A DNA stretch of 64,000 bases from Kribbella antiqua (GCF_004345665.1 NZ_SLWR01000005.1:429288-493287); one strand, 5' to 3'; positions 14,374 to 23,894 are shown, counted from the stretch's first letter. Translations and numbers: made by a program. Notes: generated from the letters alone by a model not told the origin.

Positions 14374-14649
14374 CTCATTTTCACAAGGTTCACCGGAAAG
14401 CGGTTGTCGCCAAAACTTTGTGATCGGGCTCACGTACTAGCGGTTCTCACCACGCAGTCGAGTCGCGTACCGTTAGTACCACTTGCACACTGGTATACGT
14501 CCACTGGACGCACTGGTATGCGACAGATCACACCGCCAGCCAGCTGGATCGACCCGCCGGAGACCCCGGCGGCCGGTGCCGTACCTCCCCTCAGCGCCGA
14601 GGGGCCGGGCGGCCGCCGGGCCCGACAGCCGAGAGGGAATGAGCCGCCG
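14374..14649 (+). promoter_or_regulatory. pckG promoter and long leader region
   Basis: There is no convincing gene in this interval. CACTGGTATACG (14488-14499) and CACTGGTATGCG (14511-14522) are direct repeats with 23-bp spacing, and CACTGGACG (14502-14510) lies between them, which suggests a multi-site operator. The remaining leader is GC-rich and contains CCCCTC/GAGGGG near 14585-14603. The repeats may mark regulation of gluconeogenesis; no regulator gene is adjacent. Confidence 0.5.
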
Positions 14650-16536
14650 ATGACGACCACCGCCAGCCCGACCCATACCGAAGCCGACGCCAAGCCCGCC
14701 GACACGGATCCCCTCAATGCCGAGGCCCGGACGTACGACCTGAGCGACGCCCCGACCACGCACGCCGGCCTGCTGGCCTGGGTCGCCGAGGTCGCGACCC
14801 TGACCCAGCCCGACCGGATCCACTGGATGGACGGCTCGGACGAGGAGTACCAGCAGCTCACCGACGAGCTGATCGCGGCCGGCACCATGGTCCGGCTGAA
14901 CGAGGAGAAGAAGCCGAACTCGTTCTGGGTCCGCACCGACCCCTCGGACGTCGCCCGGGTCGAGCAGCGCACGTTCATCTGCTCGGTCGACGAGGCCGAC
15001 GCCGGTCCGACCAACAACTGGATGGACCCGGCCGAGATGAAGGCCCTGATGACCGAGCTGTACCGCGGCTCGATGCGCGGCCGGACGATGTACGTCGTCC
15101 CGTTCTGCATGGGCCCGCTGACCGCGGAGAAGCCGATGTTCGGGGTGGAGATCACCGACTCGGCGTATGTGGTCGCGTCGATGCGGATCATGGCCCGCAC
15201 CGGTTCCGCCGTACTGGAGAAGCTGGGTGACGACGCGTTCTTCGTGCCGTGCCTGCACTCGGTCGGGGCACCGCTGGCGCCGGGGCAGAAGGATGTCCCG
15301 TGGCCGTGCAACGACGAGAAGTACATCGTCCAGTTCCCGGAGGAGCGGACGATCTGGTCGTACGGTTCCGGGTACGGCGGCAACTCGCTGCTGGGCAAGA
15401 AGTGCTACTCGCTGCGGATCGCCTCGGCGATCGCGCGGGACGAAGGCTGGCTGGCCGAGCACATGCTGATCCTGAAGCTGATCTCGCCGGAGAAGAAGGT
15501 CCACTACGTCGCGGCCGCGTTCCCGAGCGCCTGCGGCAAGACCAACCTGGCGATGCTCGACCCGACGCTTGAGGGCTGGGAGGTCGAGACCCTCGGCGAC
15601 GACATCGCCTGGATGCGGTTCGGCCCGGATGGTCGCCTGTACGCCGTGAACCCGGAGTTCGGCCTCTTCGGCGTCGCCCCCGGCACTGGCTGGAAGACGA
15701 ACCCGAACGCGATGCGCACCATCGAGAAGGGCAACTCGGTCTTCACCAACGTCGCACTCACCGACGACGGTGACGTCTGGTGGGAGGGCTACTCGCCGAC
15801 GCCGCCGGACCACCTGACCGATTGGAAGGGCCGCGAGTGGACACCGGGCAACGGTGAGCTCTCGTCGCACCCGAACAGCCGGTTCTGCACGCCGATCAAG
15901 CAGTGCCCGATCATCGCCGACGAGTACGACGACCCGAACGGCGTACCGATCTCGGCGATCATCTTCGGCGGCCGGCGCGCGACCACGGTGCCGCTGGTGA
16001 CCGAGGCGCGGGACTGGGAGCACGGCGTGTTCATGGGCGCCACGCTCTCCTCGGAGACGACCGCCGCCGCGGTCGGTGAGGTCGGCGTCGTACGGCGTGA
16101 TCCGATGGCGATGCTGCCGTTCCTCGGCTACAGCGCCGGCGACTACTTCGGCCACTGGCTGTCGGTCGGCAAGGAGCACGACGCCGCGCAGCTGCCGCGG
16201 ATCTTCTACGTGAACTGGTTCCGCAAGGACGACGCGGGCAAGTTCGTCTGGCCCGGGTTCGGCGAGAACGGCCGGGTGCTGAAGTGGATCATCGAGCGGA
16301 TCGAGGGTCAGGCCGACGCGGTCGAGACCCCGATCGGCCGGGTGCCGGCGCCGGACGCGCTCGACGTGACCGGACTCGACCTGACGCCCGCGGAGATGGA
16401 GATCGCGCTCAAGGTCGACGCCGAGGAGTGGAAGGCCGAGATCCCGCTGATCGAGGAGTGGTTCGCGAAGGTCGGCGACAAGGTGCCGGCGTCGCTGAAG
16501 CTCGAACTCGACCACCTCAAGGCCCGGTTGGGCTAA
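14650..16536 (+). CDS. pckG: Phosphoenolpyruvate carboxykinase (GTP)
   Basis: The enzyme converts oxaloacetate and GTP to phosphoenolpyruvate, GDP and CO2, the entry step of gluconeogenesis. The 628-residue product has the normal size for the GTP-dependent family. Visible marks are [13 protein letters not shown] with the active-site cysteine C295 and P-loop lysine K297, [14 protein letters not shown] metal-binding sequence (here LGDDIAWM), and [15 protein letters not shown] 14650 is chosen because conserved sequence starts soon after. In-frame ATG 14518 would add a proline-rich stretch inside the putative operator region, which argues against it. The gene stands alone between two terminators. 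Confidence 0.96.
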   Translation: MTTTASPTHTEADAKPADTDPLNAEARTYDLSDAPTTHAGLLAWVAEVATLTQPDRIHWMDGSDEEYQQLTDELIAAGTMVRLNEEKKPNSFWVRTDPSDVARVEQRTFICSVDEADAGPTNNWMDPAEMKALMTELYRGSMRGRTMYVVPFCMGPLTAEKPMFGVEITDSAYVVASMRIMARTGSAVLEKLGDDAFFVPCLHSVGAPLAPGQKDVPWPCNDEKYIVQFPEERTIWSYGSGYGGNSLLGKKCYSLRIASAIARDEGWLAEHMLILKLISPEKKVHYVAAAFPSACGKTNLAMLDPTLEGWEVETLGDDIAWMRFGPDGRLYAVNPEFGLFGVAPGTGWKTNPNAMRTIEKGNSVFTNVALTDDGDVWWEGYSPTPPDHLTDWKGREWTPGNGELSSHPNSRFCTPIKQCPIIADEYDDPNGVPISAIIFGGRRATTVPLVTEARDWEHGVFMGATLSSETTAAAVGEVGVVRRDPMAMLPFLGYSAGDYFGHWLSVGKEHDAAQLPRIFYVNWFRKDDAGKFVWPGFGENGRVLKWIIERIEGQADAVETPIGRVPAPDALDVTGLDLTPAEMEIALKVDAEEWKAEIPLIEEWFAKVGDKVPASLKLELDHLKARLG

Positions 16537-16540
16537 GCCG

Positions 16541-16566
16541 CGATCCGCGGCCGGAGCCGCGGATCG
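16541..16566 (+). terminator. Hairpin after pckG
   Basis: CGATCCGCGGC (16541-16551) and GCCGCGGATCG (16556-16566) form an 11-bp stem with a 4-nt loop, starting five bases after the pckG stop. Confidence 0.75.
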
Positions 16567-16615
16567 AGGCTTGAGACTCCGGCGGCTGACCCGGAAGCCA
16601 GTACGCCGGACTGCA

Positions 16616-16654
16616 AGCGCGGCGCCCCGATCCACCCGATCGGGGCGCCGCGCT
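16616..16654. terminator. Bidirectional terminator between convergent genes
   Basis: AGCGCGGCGCCCCGATC (16616-16632) pairs with GATCGGGGCGCCGCGCT (16638-16654), a 17-bp stem with a 5-nt loop. It overlaps the stop of the leftward phosphoribosyltransferase gene and separates it from pckG. Confidence 0.75.
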
Positions 16655-17297
16655 ATGTCATCTGCCGGCTGGCGAGGACCCGGCGTACTTCGTCGTCCTC
16701 GACCGGGGAGAAGTCGCGGTAGGCCTGGCCGACAGCGGCGTAGTAGTACGGCTTCCACGCGCAGACCACCTCGTCGGCGACGTGGGCCAGTCGCCGGCAG
16801 CTGTCGGCCCCACCGACCGGTACGGCGACGATGACCCGCTTCGGCCCAAGCCGTCGTACCGCCGCCACGGCCGCGCGCATCGTCGAACCAGTGGCCAGAC
16901 CGTCGTCGACGAGGATCACCACCCGCCCGCGGACGTCGACGGCCGGACGCCCGCCTCGGTACGCCTGTTCACGCCGGCGCAGCTCCCGCGTCTCTTCCTC
17001 GAGTACGTCGGCCAACTCGTCCTCAGCGACTCCGGCGAGCACCGGTTCGTTGCGTACGACGTGAATCTCGTCGCCGACCCCAGCCACGGCCCCCATTGCC
17101 AACTCGGGCTGTCCGGGCAGGCCGAGCTTGCGCACGATCAGGACGTCCAGCTTCGCGCCGAGCGCGTCCGCGATCGGCGCGGCGACGGGAACACCACCAC
17201 GCGCCAGTCCGAGAACCAAGACAGGTCCGGGGATCTCTCCGAGTTCGGCCGCCAGAGCCCGGCCGGCGGCCGCCCGATCCGGGTACGGCCTCTCCAT
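16653..17297 (-). CDS. Phosphoribosyltransferase-family protein
   Basis: This 214-residue protein has the type I PRTase signature VVILVDDGLATGSTM near residues 125-139, the PRPP-binding loop. Further family sequence includes LGLARGGVPVAAPIADAL, IVRKLGLPGQPELAMGA and VCAWKPYYYAAVGQAY. Proteins of this layout are common in actinobacteria, often near stress genes, and their substrate is not settled, so no specific base is assigned. It may be monocistronic, and it is convergent with pckG. Confidence 0.88.
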   Translation of the reverse strand: MERPYPDRAAAGRALAAELGEIPGPVLVLGLARGGVPVAAPIADALGAKLDVLIVRKLGLPGQPELAMGAVAGVGDEIHVVRNEPVLAGVAEDELADVLEEETRELRRREQAYRGGRPAVDVRGRVVILVDDGLATGSTMRAAVAAVRRLGPKRVIVAVPVGGADSCRRLAHVADEVVCAWKPYYYAAVGQAYRDFSPVEDDEVRRVLASRQMT

Positions 17298-17324
17298 GCC
17301 GCCATCATGCCGCGCCGCGCAGTT

Positions 17325-17564
17325 TTAGCCCAGGTTGGCCACCGTGACGCGATCCGGGGCGAGACGGATGGTCTGCTCACGCCCGGTGGCGTCCACACAC
17401 TGCACGAGTGCGACCCATCCATCCGCGCACTGCGGCCGGCCGATGAGCCAGGCCGGTGCCCAACTGTCGTCCAGCCGCACCAGCACATGGGCCGGCAGGC
17501 CCAGACCGAGGATGGTCCGCGGATCTCCGTGATCCACAGTCCCCGGCAGTGCAGGAGCCGTCAT
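17325..17564 (-). CDS. Small hypothetical protein, 79 residues
   Basis: Two ATGs compete. GAGAGG at 17573-17578 is eight bases from ATG 17564 but only two from ATG 17570, so 17564 is preferred. The product has a compact beta-rich pattern (HVLVRLDDSWAPAWLIG, WVALVQCVDATGREQTIRL) like a small barrel or SH3/Tudor-like domain. No family was recognised. It lies upstream of, and is codirectional with, the phosphoribosyltransferase gene 27 bp away, so they may be co-transcribed. Confidence 0.65.
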   Translation of the reverse strand: MTAPALPGTVDHGDPRTILGLGLPAHVLVRLDDSWAPAWLIGRPQCADGWVALVQCVDATGREQTIRLAPDRVTVANLG

Positions 17565-17713
17565 CGTCATCACCTCTCGCGATCCGATCGCCCGCTCCTC
17601 ACCATGCCCTCGCACCCAGGCGGTTCCTGCCTACGCCCCGAATATCTCGACCACACCACCGCAAGATCACAGCGCCGACCCGTTTGCCCATGACCGCCGG
17701 ATAAGTTGATGAG

Positions 17714-18607
17714 ATGAAAATCGGTGTGATGCTCCCAGTAGGCGGCGAAGACGGCCCCAACAGCTCAATGCCCCGCTGGCAGGACGTCCGCGCAGCCGCC
17801 GAAACCGCGGACCAGGCCGGACTCGACTCGGTCTGGCTGGCCGACCACTTCTTCTACAAGGCCCCCGACGACCGCATCTACGGCATGCACGAGGCCTGGA
17901 CCCTCCTGAGCGCGGTAGCCGCAGTAACAACCCACGTAGAACTAGGCAACCTGGTCCTCTGCGCCTCCTTCCGAGACCCAGGCCTCACCGCCAAAATGGC
18001 CGCCACCCTGGACGAAGTCTCCAACGGCCGCCTGATCCTCGGCGTAGGCGCCGGCTGGCACGACCCCGAATACAACGCCTTCGGCCTCCCCACCGACCAC
18101 CGAGTAGGCCGCTTCGAAGAATGGCTGGAGATCGTCGCCAGACTCACCCAAGGCGAAACAGTCACCTTCAACGGCACCTACCACCAGGTCGACGGCGCCG
18201 TACTCGAACCAAAACCCACCCGCAGAATCCCCCTCCTCATCGCCGGCCACCGCCCCCGCATGATGCGCCTGACCGCCCAGTACGCCGACGCCTGGAACAC
18301 CGCCTGGTACGGCGCCCCCACCACCCAGCTCGAAGAACGCCTGGAAACACTGGCTGAAGCTCTGAAATCGGCCGGCAAACCACGCGAGGCGATGGCAGCA
18401 ACCGTCGGAATCGTCGTCCGCGACCCCGAACAACAGAGTGTCCCGGACCCCGACGGCCGAGCCTTCGAGGGTTCCGTCTCCCAGTTGGCCGACCTACTGA
18501 CGTCGTACCAGAAACTGGGAGTAGACCACCTGATCGTCTCAGCTGAGCCCATGACCCCACGCTCAATCGAACGCCTAGCAGAAGCCAGGCAACTGATGAG
18601 CAATTAA
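17714..18607 (+). CDS. LLM-class (luciferase-like, probably F420-dependent) oxidoreductase
   Basis: The 297-residue product has the bacterial-luciferase-like barrel. MKIGVMLPVGG is the first strand, SVWLADHFFY the early catalytic region, and NGRLILGVGAGWHDPEYNAF the conserved glycine-rich segment at about 103-122. QLEERLETLAEALKSAG-type helices follow. In actinobacteria such proteins usually use coenzyme F420, and some use FMN; the substrate cannot be read from sequence. It starts at ATG 17714 and is monocistronic, followed by a GC-rich hairpin cluster. Confidence 0.88.
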   Translation: MKIGVMLPVGGEDGPNSSMPRWQDVRAAAETADQAGLDSVWLADHFFYKAPDDRIYGMHEAWTLLSAVAAVTTHVELGNLVLCASFRDPGLTAKMAATLDEVSNGRLILGVGAGWHDPEYNAFGLPTDHRVGRFEEWLEIVARLTQGETVTFNGTYHQVDGAVLEPKPTRRIPLLIAGHRPRMMRLTAQYADAWNTAWYGAPTTQLEERLETLAEALKSAGKPREAMAATVGIVVRDPEQQSVPDPDGRAFEGSVSQLADLLTSYQKLGVDHLIVSAEPMTPRSIERLAEARQLMSN

Positions 18608-18631
18608 GACAACCCCAGCCCGGCACCACCA

Positions 18632-18690
18632 AGGGGGGTCCGGGGGGCGAAGCCCCTCCGGGCGGGGTCTGGGGGTTGCACCCCCAGAGG
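18632..18690. repeat. GC-rich intergenic hairpin cluster
   Basis: Runs of G and C form two adjacent hairpins: GGGGGGCGAAGCCCC around 18642-18656, and CTGGGGG (18669-18675) with CCCCCAG (18681-18687). Similar G-rich blocks recur between genes in many actinomycetes. It probably helps terminate the oxidoreductase transcript and separates it from the opposing tRNA-Ser. Confidence 0.6.
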
Positions 18691-18743
18691 GCACATCCGG
18701 AGCGCCTGGGTCTGCGCTCTCCGCAGACACAGGCCCCCTCGAG

Positions 18744-18833
18744 CGGAGGCGGCGGGATTTGAACCCGCGAGAGGGGGTTACCCTCAACCCGCTTAGCAGG
18801 CGGGCGCCATCGACCGGACTAGGCGACGCCTCC
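18744..18833 (-). tRNA. tRNA-Ser(GCT)
   Basis: A class II tRNA of 90 nt. The acceptor is GGAGGCG/CGCCTCC, the anticodon stem CCCGC/GCGGG surrounds CTGCTAA (anticodon GCT), a long variable arm contains GGTAACCC, and the T-arm is GCGGGTTCAAATCCCGC. No CCA is encoded. Confidence 0.95.
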
Positions 18834-19071
18834 TCCGACGGTCCCCGGCGAGGGGACACGACGACGGCCAAGACTATCCGCTCGACCCGTCCGTCAGCAA
18901 AGTGAGCGGGCGGTGCTTGGGAGAGTAGACCGGTCCACCTGTAATCTGGCTCCGTCGACGGGGGTCGCCAGCACACGTCAACCAACCGGGAGATGTGGGC
19001 GTCAGATGTACCGTGGGCTGCTGCGCGCGGCCGACGGAGGGTCGCCACGTCGTCGATCAGGGAACGGAGCC

Positions 19072-20640
19072 ATGTCGCGGAGTACTCGCGCAGCCGGACA
19101 CAGGTCCGCGCCTCGAGCCAGCCGGTCCCGTCATGCGACACATCGGGCCCGCTCGGCGTCGAAGGCGATCGGCCTCACGCTGGTCAGCGCGCTGATCCCC
19201 GGCTCCGGGCTGGTGATGGGCGGCCGGAAGAAGCTCGGCGCGTTCGTGCTCACCATCAGTATCGGGCTGCTCCTGGTCGGTGCGTACGTCGGTCTCACCA
19301 GCCGCGACTCGGTCCTCGCCTTCGCGGTGTCGCCGCGTCAGCTGCTGATCGCGACGGCGGCCGTCATACTGCTCGGCATCTGCTGGATCTGGGTCGTGGT
19401 GACGTCGCACAAGCTCATCCGCCCGGTCAGCATGACCTACACCGGCCGGCTGGCGGGCTCGTTGTTCGTGGGGCTGCTGTGTTTCGGGATCGTCGTACCG
19501 ACGACTGTCGCGGCGCAGACGGTGATGGCGCAGCGCGACCTGGTCGGCAGTGTGTTCGAGTCCGAGGGCAACTCGAAGAGCGCGACCCGGCCGAAGGTGA
19601 ACAAGCAGGACCCATGGGCGAAGACCCCGCGGCTGAACATCCTGCTCCTCGGCGCCGACGACGGCGCCGGCCGCGAGGGCACCCGGACCGACACCGTCAT
19701 CGTGGCCAGCATCGACACCAAGACGGGTGACACCGCGCTGATCTCGCTCAGCCGGAACTGGATGCGGATGCCGTTCCCCGAGGACTCGCCGCTGCACAAG
19801 GCGTACCCGGACGGCTACTGGGATCCGTCGAAGGGCAACGTCGAGCAGCCGGAGTTCTACCTAGACTCGATGTACGACAACATCCCGAAGGCGCATCCGG
19901 GGATCCTGGGCCCAACCGACAACCTGGGCGCCGACGCGCTCAAGGTCTCGGTTGGCGAGGCGCTCGGGCTGGACATCGACTACTACATGCAAGTGAACCT
20001 GCTCGGTTTCCGGCAGATCATCGACGCGCTCGGTGGGATCACCGTCAACGTCAACTACAAGGTGCCGATCGGCGGCGACTACGGCGCCGGGCCGGGTTCG
20101 AACACCGCGAAGAAGCCGTCCGGCTACATCGAGCCGGGGCCGAACCAGAAGCTCGACGGGTACCACGCGCTGTGGTTCGCCCGCGGCCGGTACGGCCTGG
20201 ATGACCTGTCCCGGCAGGAGCGGCAGCGCTGCACCATCCACGCGCTGGTAAACAGCGTGAACCCGGCCACCCTGGTGACGAAGTACAAGGAGATCGCGTC
20301 GGCCGGCAAGAAGTTGCTCCGGACCGATATCCCGCAGGAGATCCTGCCTTCCTTCATCCAGCTCGGGCTCAAGGTCAAGAACGCCAACGTCTCGAACGTC
20401 GACCTGGACAAGAGCAAGAACTTCCCGACCGGCAAGAACCCGAACTACGAGGCGATGCGCGAGCTGGTCCAGGAAGCGATCACCAAGACCAAGCCGGTCG
20501 CTTCCACCCCGTCGTCGACCGCCACCAAGAAGCCGTCCAGTACGACGACCACCAAGAAGCCCAAGGCCTCCGCCACCCCCGGCGCCACCCAGAACCTCAA
20601 CGACGCCTGCGCCTACAACCCCACCCAATCCGGCAACTAG
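19072..20640 (+). CDS. LytR-CpsA-Psr (LCP) family cell-wall ligase
   Basis: LCP proteins transfer undecaprenyl-linked glycopolymers to peptidoglycan outside the membrane. ATG 19072 (GGAGC just upstream) gives 522 residues. A basic cytoplasmic tail of about 27 residues is followed by four hydrophobic segments at roughly 28-50, 53-75, 88-110 and 125-148. The LCP domain then begins with RLNILLLGADDGAG and TRTDTVIVASID, with conserved arginines (LSRNWMRMP) for pyrophosphate binding and FARGRYGLDDLSRQERQR. The C-terminal tail is Ser/Thr/Lys-rich low-complexity and ends with a cysteine near NDACAYNP. Four membrane segments are more than the single anchor usual for the family. Confidence 0.92.
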   Translation: MSRSTRAAGHRSAPRASRSRHATHRARSASKAIGLTLVSALIPGSGLVMGGRKKLGAFVLTISIGLLLVGAYVGLTSRDSVLAFAVSPRQLLIATAAVILLGICWIWVVVTSHKLIRPVSMTYTGRLAGSLFVGLLCFGIVVPTTVAAQTVMAQRDLVGSVFESEGNSKSATRPKVNKQDPWAKTPRLNILLLGADDGAGREGTRTDTVIVASIDTKTGDTALISLSRNWMRMPFPEDSPLHKAYPDGYWDPSKGNVEQPEFYLDSMYDNIPKAHPGILGPTDNLGADALKVSVGEALGLDIDYYMQVNLLGFRQIIDALGGITVNVNYKVPIGGDYGAGPGSNTAKKPSGYIEPGPNQKLDGYHALWFARGRYGLDDLSRQERQRCTIHALVNSVNPATLVTKYKEIASAGKKLLRTDIPQEILPSFIQLGLKVKNANVSNVDLDKSKNFPTGKNPNYEAMRELVQEAITKTKPVASTPSSTATKKPSSTTTTKKPKASATPGATQNLNDACAYNPTQSGN

Positions 20641-20707
20641 CTGCCACCGGAGCCTAGACCGGCTCCATCGCGGGAAGCATTGAGCGCACTGGGTCGAGTC
20701 ACTGGGG

Positions 20708-21670
20708 GTGGCTGTGCGGATCGGACTTCTGGTTCCTGTTGTTGCTTTGTTGCTGTGTGCGGGTTGTAGTAGCGAACCCGAGCAAGGTGCGCTCACGCCG
20801 AGGCCGTCGACTAGTACGGCGACCTCCGCGCCGAGCGCGACGCCCACGGCGAAACCGACAACCGTTCCGCGGCTGACCGTTCCGCAGTACCAGGCGGCGT
20901 TGACGAACTCCGAGAGGGCGCTGAGGCCGTACGTCGTACGGCTGATGAACTCGAAGTCGCTGGCCGAGTTCGCCGTGAGGCGGGCTCAGCTTGAGGGCGC
21001 CGTACGACTGCAGCGGCAGGCGCTCGCAAAGGTCGTGCCGCCGCGCACTCTCGACTCGGCGCACCAGAGGGTGCTTGCTGCGTTCGACAGCTATCCCTCG
21101 CGGTTGGACAGTCAGCTCGAGAAGGCGGGTGAGACCAAGACGAGTTGTGGGCTGACCAGGCCGGAGACGATCCGGCTCTACTGGGCCAGGTCGGGTGTCT
21201 GGGGTGCGGCCAGCGCGGTGGCTCGTGATGTCGGCGCGGCGACTGGGAAGAGCATCAAGTTCGGCACGCAACTGGTTCCGCCGTCGCCCAAGCCGCCGGC
21301 GTTGCTGAACGCCCGAGGCGGCAACGGCAAGGTCATCCAGCGGTCCGGCGCCCGTGGACCAGGCCGGCTGCAGATCACCAACAACAGCAGCGCCGACGTC
21401 GTCATCGTGGTGACCAACAGCAACCCGCGCAAGCCGCAGGCCTCGATCTACGTCCGCGCGAACAACTCCGCCACCCTGAGGGGGATCCGCGGCAACTACT
21501 ACGTCTACTTCAAGTCCGGCAGTGCCTGGGACGCAGCCAACCGGCGGTTCCTCGAGAACTGCTCGTACGAGCGCTACGAGCAGATCTTCAGCAAGGCCTT
21601 CGACTGGCAGATCAGCCTGGCCCGGACCCCGCTCGGCAACGCCCCCACCTCCGAGGTCGACGCCTTCTGA
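20708..21670 (+). CDS. Putative lipoprotein, unknown function
   Basis: This 320-residue protein starts at GTG 20708 (GTG 20714 is an alternative) with a hydrophobic signal MAVRIGLLVPVVALLLCAGC. Lipidation could occur at the second cysteine, though the -3 position is Cys rather than Leu. A Thr/Ala/Pro-rich linker follows, then a helical domain (LRPYVVRLMNSKSLAEFAV) and a beta-rich C-terminus with RLQITNNSSADVVIVVTNSN. No family was recognised. It is codirectional with the LCP gene and probably surface-exposed. Confidence 0.75.
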   Translation: MAVRIGLLVPVVALLLCAGCSSEPEQGALTPRPSTSTATSAPSATPTAKPTTVPRLTVPQYQAALTNSERALRPYVVRLMNSKSLAEFAVRRAQLEGAVRLQRQALAKVVPPRTLDSAHQRVLAAFDSYPSRLDSQLEKAGETKTSCGLTRPETIRLYWARSGVWGAASAVARDVGAATGKSIKFGTQLVPPSPKPPALLNARGGNGKVIQRSGARGPGRLQITNNSSADVVIVVTNSNPRKPQASIYVRANNSATLRGIRGNYYVYFKSGSAWDAANRRFLENCSYERYEQIFSKAFDWQISLARTPLGNAPTSEVDAF

Positions 21671-21704
21671 CGAACCCGCTGACCCCGGATGAGAAACTGG
21701 GTCG

Positions 21705-22163
21705 ATGCGTACGACGTACCGGATGCGGCCCGGGCGGTTCCTCGGGATCCTGGCCGCTGGGCTGATCATCCTCGGCGTGGCCGCGATCGTGTGGGCGCTC
21801 GGTCTGCCGACCGTGGTGATTGCGGTGTTCCTCGCGCTCGGCGGCCTGGTCGCGCTGGCCGGGCTGTGGGTGCTGGCTCGCCCGCCGGTGGTGCTGAAGC
21901 TGCGCGGGGACGAGATCGAGGTGCGCGGCGTACGGACGCCGTGGACGGACATCACCGAGGTCGGCCGGGTGGAGACCACGCACGGCGAGGCGATCGTGCT
22001 GCGGACCAAGCAGAAGGAGCACTCGGTGCTGCTGCCACTCGGCTGGTTGCCGCCCGGGCAGGCACCAACACTGGAGACCTCGCTCCGCGACCGCCTGAAC
22101 GAGGCAAACGGTTACACCATCTGGGACGGCACTGCCCCCGACGACGCGGATCGCGCAGAATGA
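21705..22163 (+). CDS. Two-TM protein with PH-like domain
   Basis: The 152-residue product has two membrane helices at about 14-32 and 37-57 (FLGILAAGLIILGVAAIV and VVIAVFLALGGLVALAGL). A short cytoplasmic domain follows with VLKLRGDEIEVRGVRTPWTD and IVLRTKQKEHSVLLPLG, the pattern of bacterial PH-like (bPH) domains. The ligand is unknown. It starts at ATG 21705 and lies 31 bp upstream of the esterase gene, so the two may be co-transcribed. Confidence 0.75.
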   Translation: MRTTYRMRPGRFLGILAAGLIILGVAAIVWALGLPTVVIAVFLALGGLVALAGLWVLARPPVVLKLRGDEIEVRGVRTPWTDITEVGRVETTHGEAIVLRTKQKEHSVLLPLGWLPPGQAPTLETSLRDRLNEANGYTIWDGTAPDDADRAE

Positions 22164-22194
22164 ACCGCCAGCCCATCTGACCTGAGGAGTCCAG

Positions 22195-23154
22195 GTGCTC
22201 TCCTTCGAGATGTCGTACGACGAACTGACCGCCTACCAGGGCACCAACCCGAAGCCTGCGGACTTCGACCAGTACTGGGACAAGGCGCTGCTCGAACTCG
22301 ACGCGATCGACCCCGAGACCGAGTTCGCCGACGCGATCGACTTCCCGCTCACCACGGCGACTGCCCAGCACCTGTACTTCAACGGCACCGGCGGCTACCG
22401 CGTCCACGCGAAGGTGATCCGTCCTGCGGAACCGACCGGACCGGCCGTACTGATCTTCCACGGGTACGGCGGTGAGCAGCCGAAGTGGGTCGAATTGCTG
22501 CCGTACGCCGCCCGCGGGTTCACGGTCGCCGCGCTCGACGTACGCGAGCAGGTCGGCTTCCGGACCGAGTCACAGGCGCCGAACAGCTTCTCCCTGCACA
22601 ACCACCTCGTCCATGGGTTGGATGACGGCCCGGACGGCCTGCTCTACCGGCACGTCTTCCTGGACACCCGTCGGCTCGCGTCGATCATCGGTGATCTGCC
22701 CGAGGTCGACTCGTCGCGGATCGCGACCACCGGCTGGAGCCAAGGCGGCGGGCTCTCGCTCGTAGCGGCCGCGCTGACGCCGTCGATCAAGTACACCGCG
22801 AGCGTCTTCCCGTTCCTGACCGACTACCAGCGGGCGTGGGAACTCAATCTGGAGACGGCGCCGTACGACGAGATCGTCACCTGGTTCAAGAAGCGGGACC
22901 CGCGGCACCTCCGCGAGGCCGAGGTCTTCACCACCCTCGGCTACATCGACGTCCAGCACCTGGCGCCGCGGATCCGCGGCGAGGTGACGCTGTTCGTCGG
23001 CCTGGAGGATCAGATCTGCCCGCCGTCGACGCAGTACGCGGCGTACAACAAGATCACGTCGCCGAAGGACGCGCGGCTCTACCCCGACTTCGGGCATGAC
23101 GACCTGCCAGGCGCCATGGACGACATCTACCAGCTGATCGGTGCCAAGCTCTGA
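22195..23154 (+). CDS. Acetyl-xylan-esterase-family (AXE1) alpha/beta hydrolase
   Basis: This 319-residue cytoplasmic enzyme belongs to carbohydrate esterase family 7-like hydrolases. It has VLIFHGYGGEQPKW for the oxyanion region, the nucleophile in GWSQGG at about 181-186, an acid in VGLEDQICPPS and the catalytic histidine in DFGHDD. The N-terminus KPADFDQYWDKALLEL is typical of this family (cephalosporin C deacetylase/acetylxylan esterase). It removes acetyl groups from xylo-oligosaccharides or similar substrates. Start GTG 22195 has GAGGAG upstream. The next gene begins inside its stop codon. Confidence 0.9.
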   Translation: MLSFEMSYDELTAYQGTNPKPADFDQYWDKALLELDAIDPETEFADAIDFPLTTATAQHLYFNGTGGYRVHAKVIRPAEPTGPAVLIFHGYGGEQPKWVELLPYAARGFTVAALDVREQVGFRTESQAPNSFSLHNHLVHGLDDGPDGLLYRHVFLDTRRLASIIGDLPEVDSSRIATTGWSQGGGLSLVAAALTPSIKYTASVFPFLTDYQRAWELNLETAPYDEIVTWFKKRDPRHLREAEVFTTLGYIDVQHLAPRIRGEVTLFVGLEDQICPPSTQYAAYNKITSPKDARLYPDFGHDDLPGAMDDIYQLIGAKL

Positions 23155-23894
23155 ACACACTCACGGTCCTGGGCACCGCCGCGCCGTACCCGCAGCCGGA
23201 CAACCCGTGCTCGGGCTACCTCCTGCAAACCGGAGGCGCTTCGGTGTGGGTCGACGCCGGCCCTGGTTCGCTGGCCGAACTCCTGCGTCATACCACACTG
23301 GACGCGCTGGACGCGGTGTGGCTCTCACACCTACATCTGGACCACATCGGCGACATCTTGAACGCGTACTACGCCTTGGCCTTTGGTGAACTGCCGCCGC
23401 GGTCAACCCCGCTGCCCGTCTACGCCCCAGCCGGCTTGGCCGACCGCTTGACCGGCTTCTTCGCCCAGCCCGACACCACCTTCTACAGCTCCTTCCTGGA
23501 CCTGCGACCCCTTTCCGACGGCCATCTCGTCCAACTGAAGGATCTCCACCTGACCAGCCGAGCCGTTGCCCACGGCACCGAGGCCTACGCCCTCCGAGCC
23601 GAAGCCGCCGGCCACTCCCTCGTCTACTCCGGCGACTGCGCCCCCTGCCCGGCCCTGGACGAGCTGTCGTCGAACGCCGACCTCCTCCTCTGCGAAGCCA
23701 ACGACCCCGGCCCGACCCCGGTCCACCACACCCCCACCCAAGCCGGCGCCCTAGCCCACCGCACCGGAGCCGAACGCCTGGTGGTAACCCACGTCGGCCC
23801 TTCGATGACCCCGGAAACCGCCACAATCCAAGCCGCCGCGGCCTTCCCCGGCCCAACCAGTTTGGCCAAGGTCGGCACCACCCTCAGCTTCTGA
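23151..23894 (+). CDS. Metallo-beta-lactamase-fold hydrolase, probable CTG start
   Basis: The fold motif SHLHLDHIGD (HxHxDH), a glycine-rich strand-turn, YSGDCAP and a C-terminal THVGP are all present, so it is an RNase Z/phosphodiesterase-like MBL hydrolase. Coding sequence typical of the family N-terminus (NTLTVLGTAAPYPQP, then NPCSGYLL) lies before the first ATG/GTG at 23244. The only sensible initiation codon in that stretch is CTG at 23151, which overlaps the esterase stop (CTGA). This gives 247 residues. Coupling to the esterase suggests one operon. The substrate is unknown. Confidence 0.82.
   Translation: MNTLTVLGTAAPYPQPDNPCSGYLLQTGGASVWVDAGPGSLAELLRHTTLDALDAVWLSHLHLDHIGDILNAYYALAFGELPPRSTPLPVYAPAGLADRLTGFFAQPDTTFYSSFLDLRPLSDGHLVQLKDLHLTSRAVAHGTEAYALRAEAAGHSLVYSGDCAPCPALDELSSNADLLLCEANDPGPTPVHHTPTQAGALAHRTGAERLVVTHVGPSMTPETATIQAAAAFPGPTSLAKVGTTLSF

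Noticed and set aside
14473..16758. Long open frame antisense to pckG
   Set aside because: It is the complement of a strongly conserved enzyme gene, is rich in Arg/Asp/Gly as expected from antisense high-GC codons, and matches no family.
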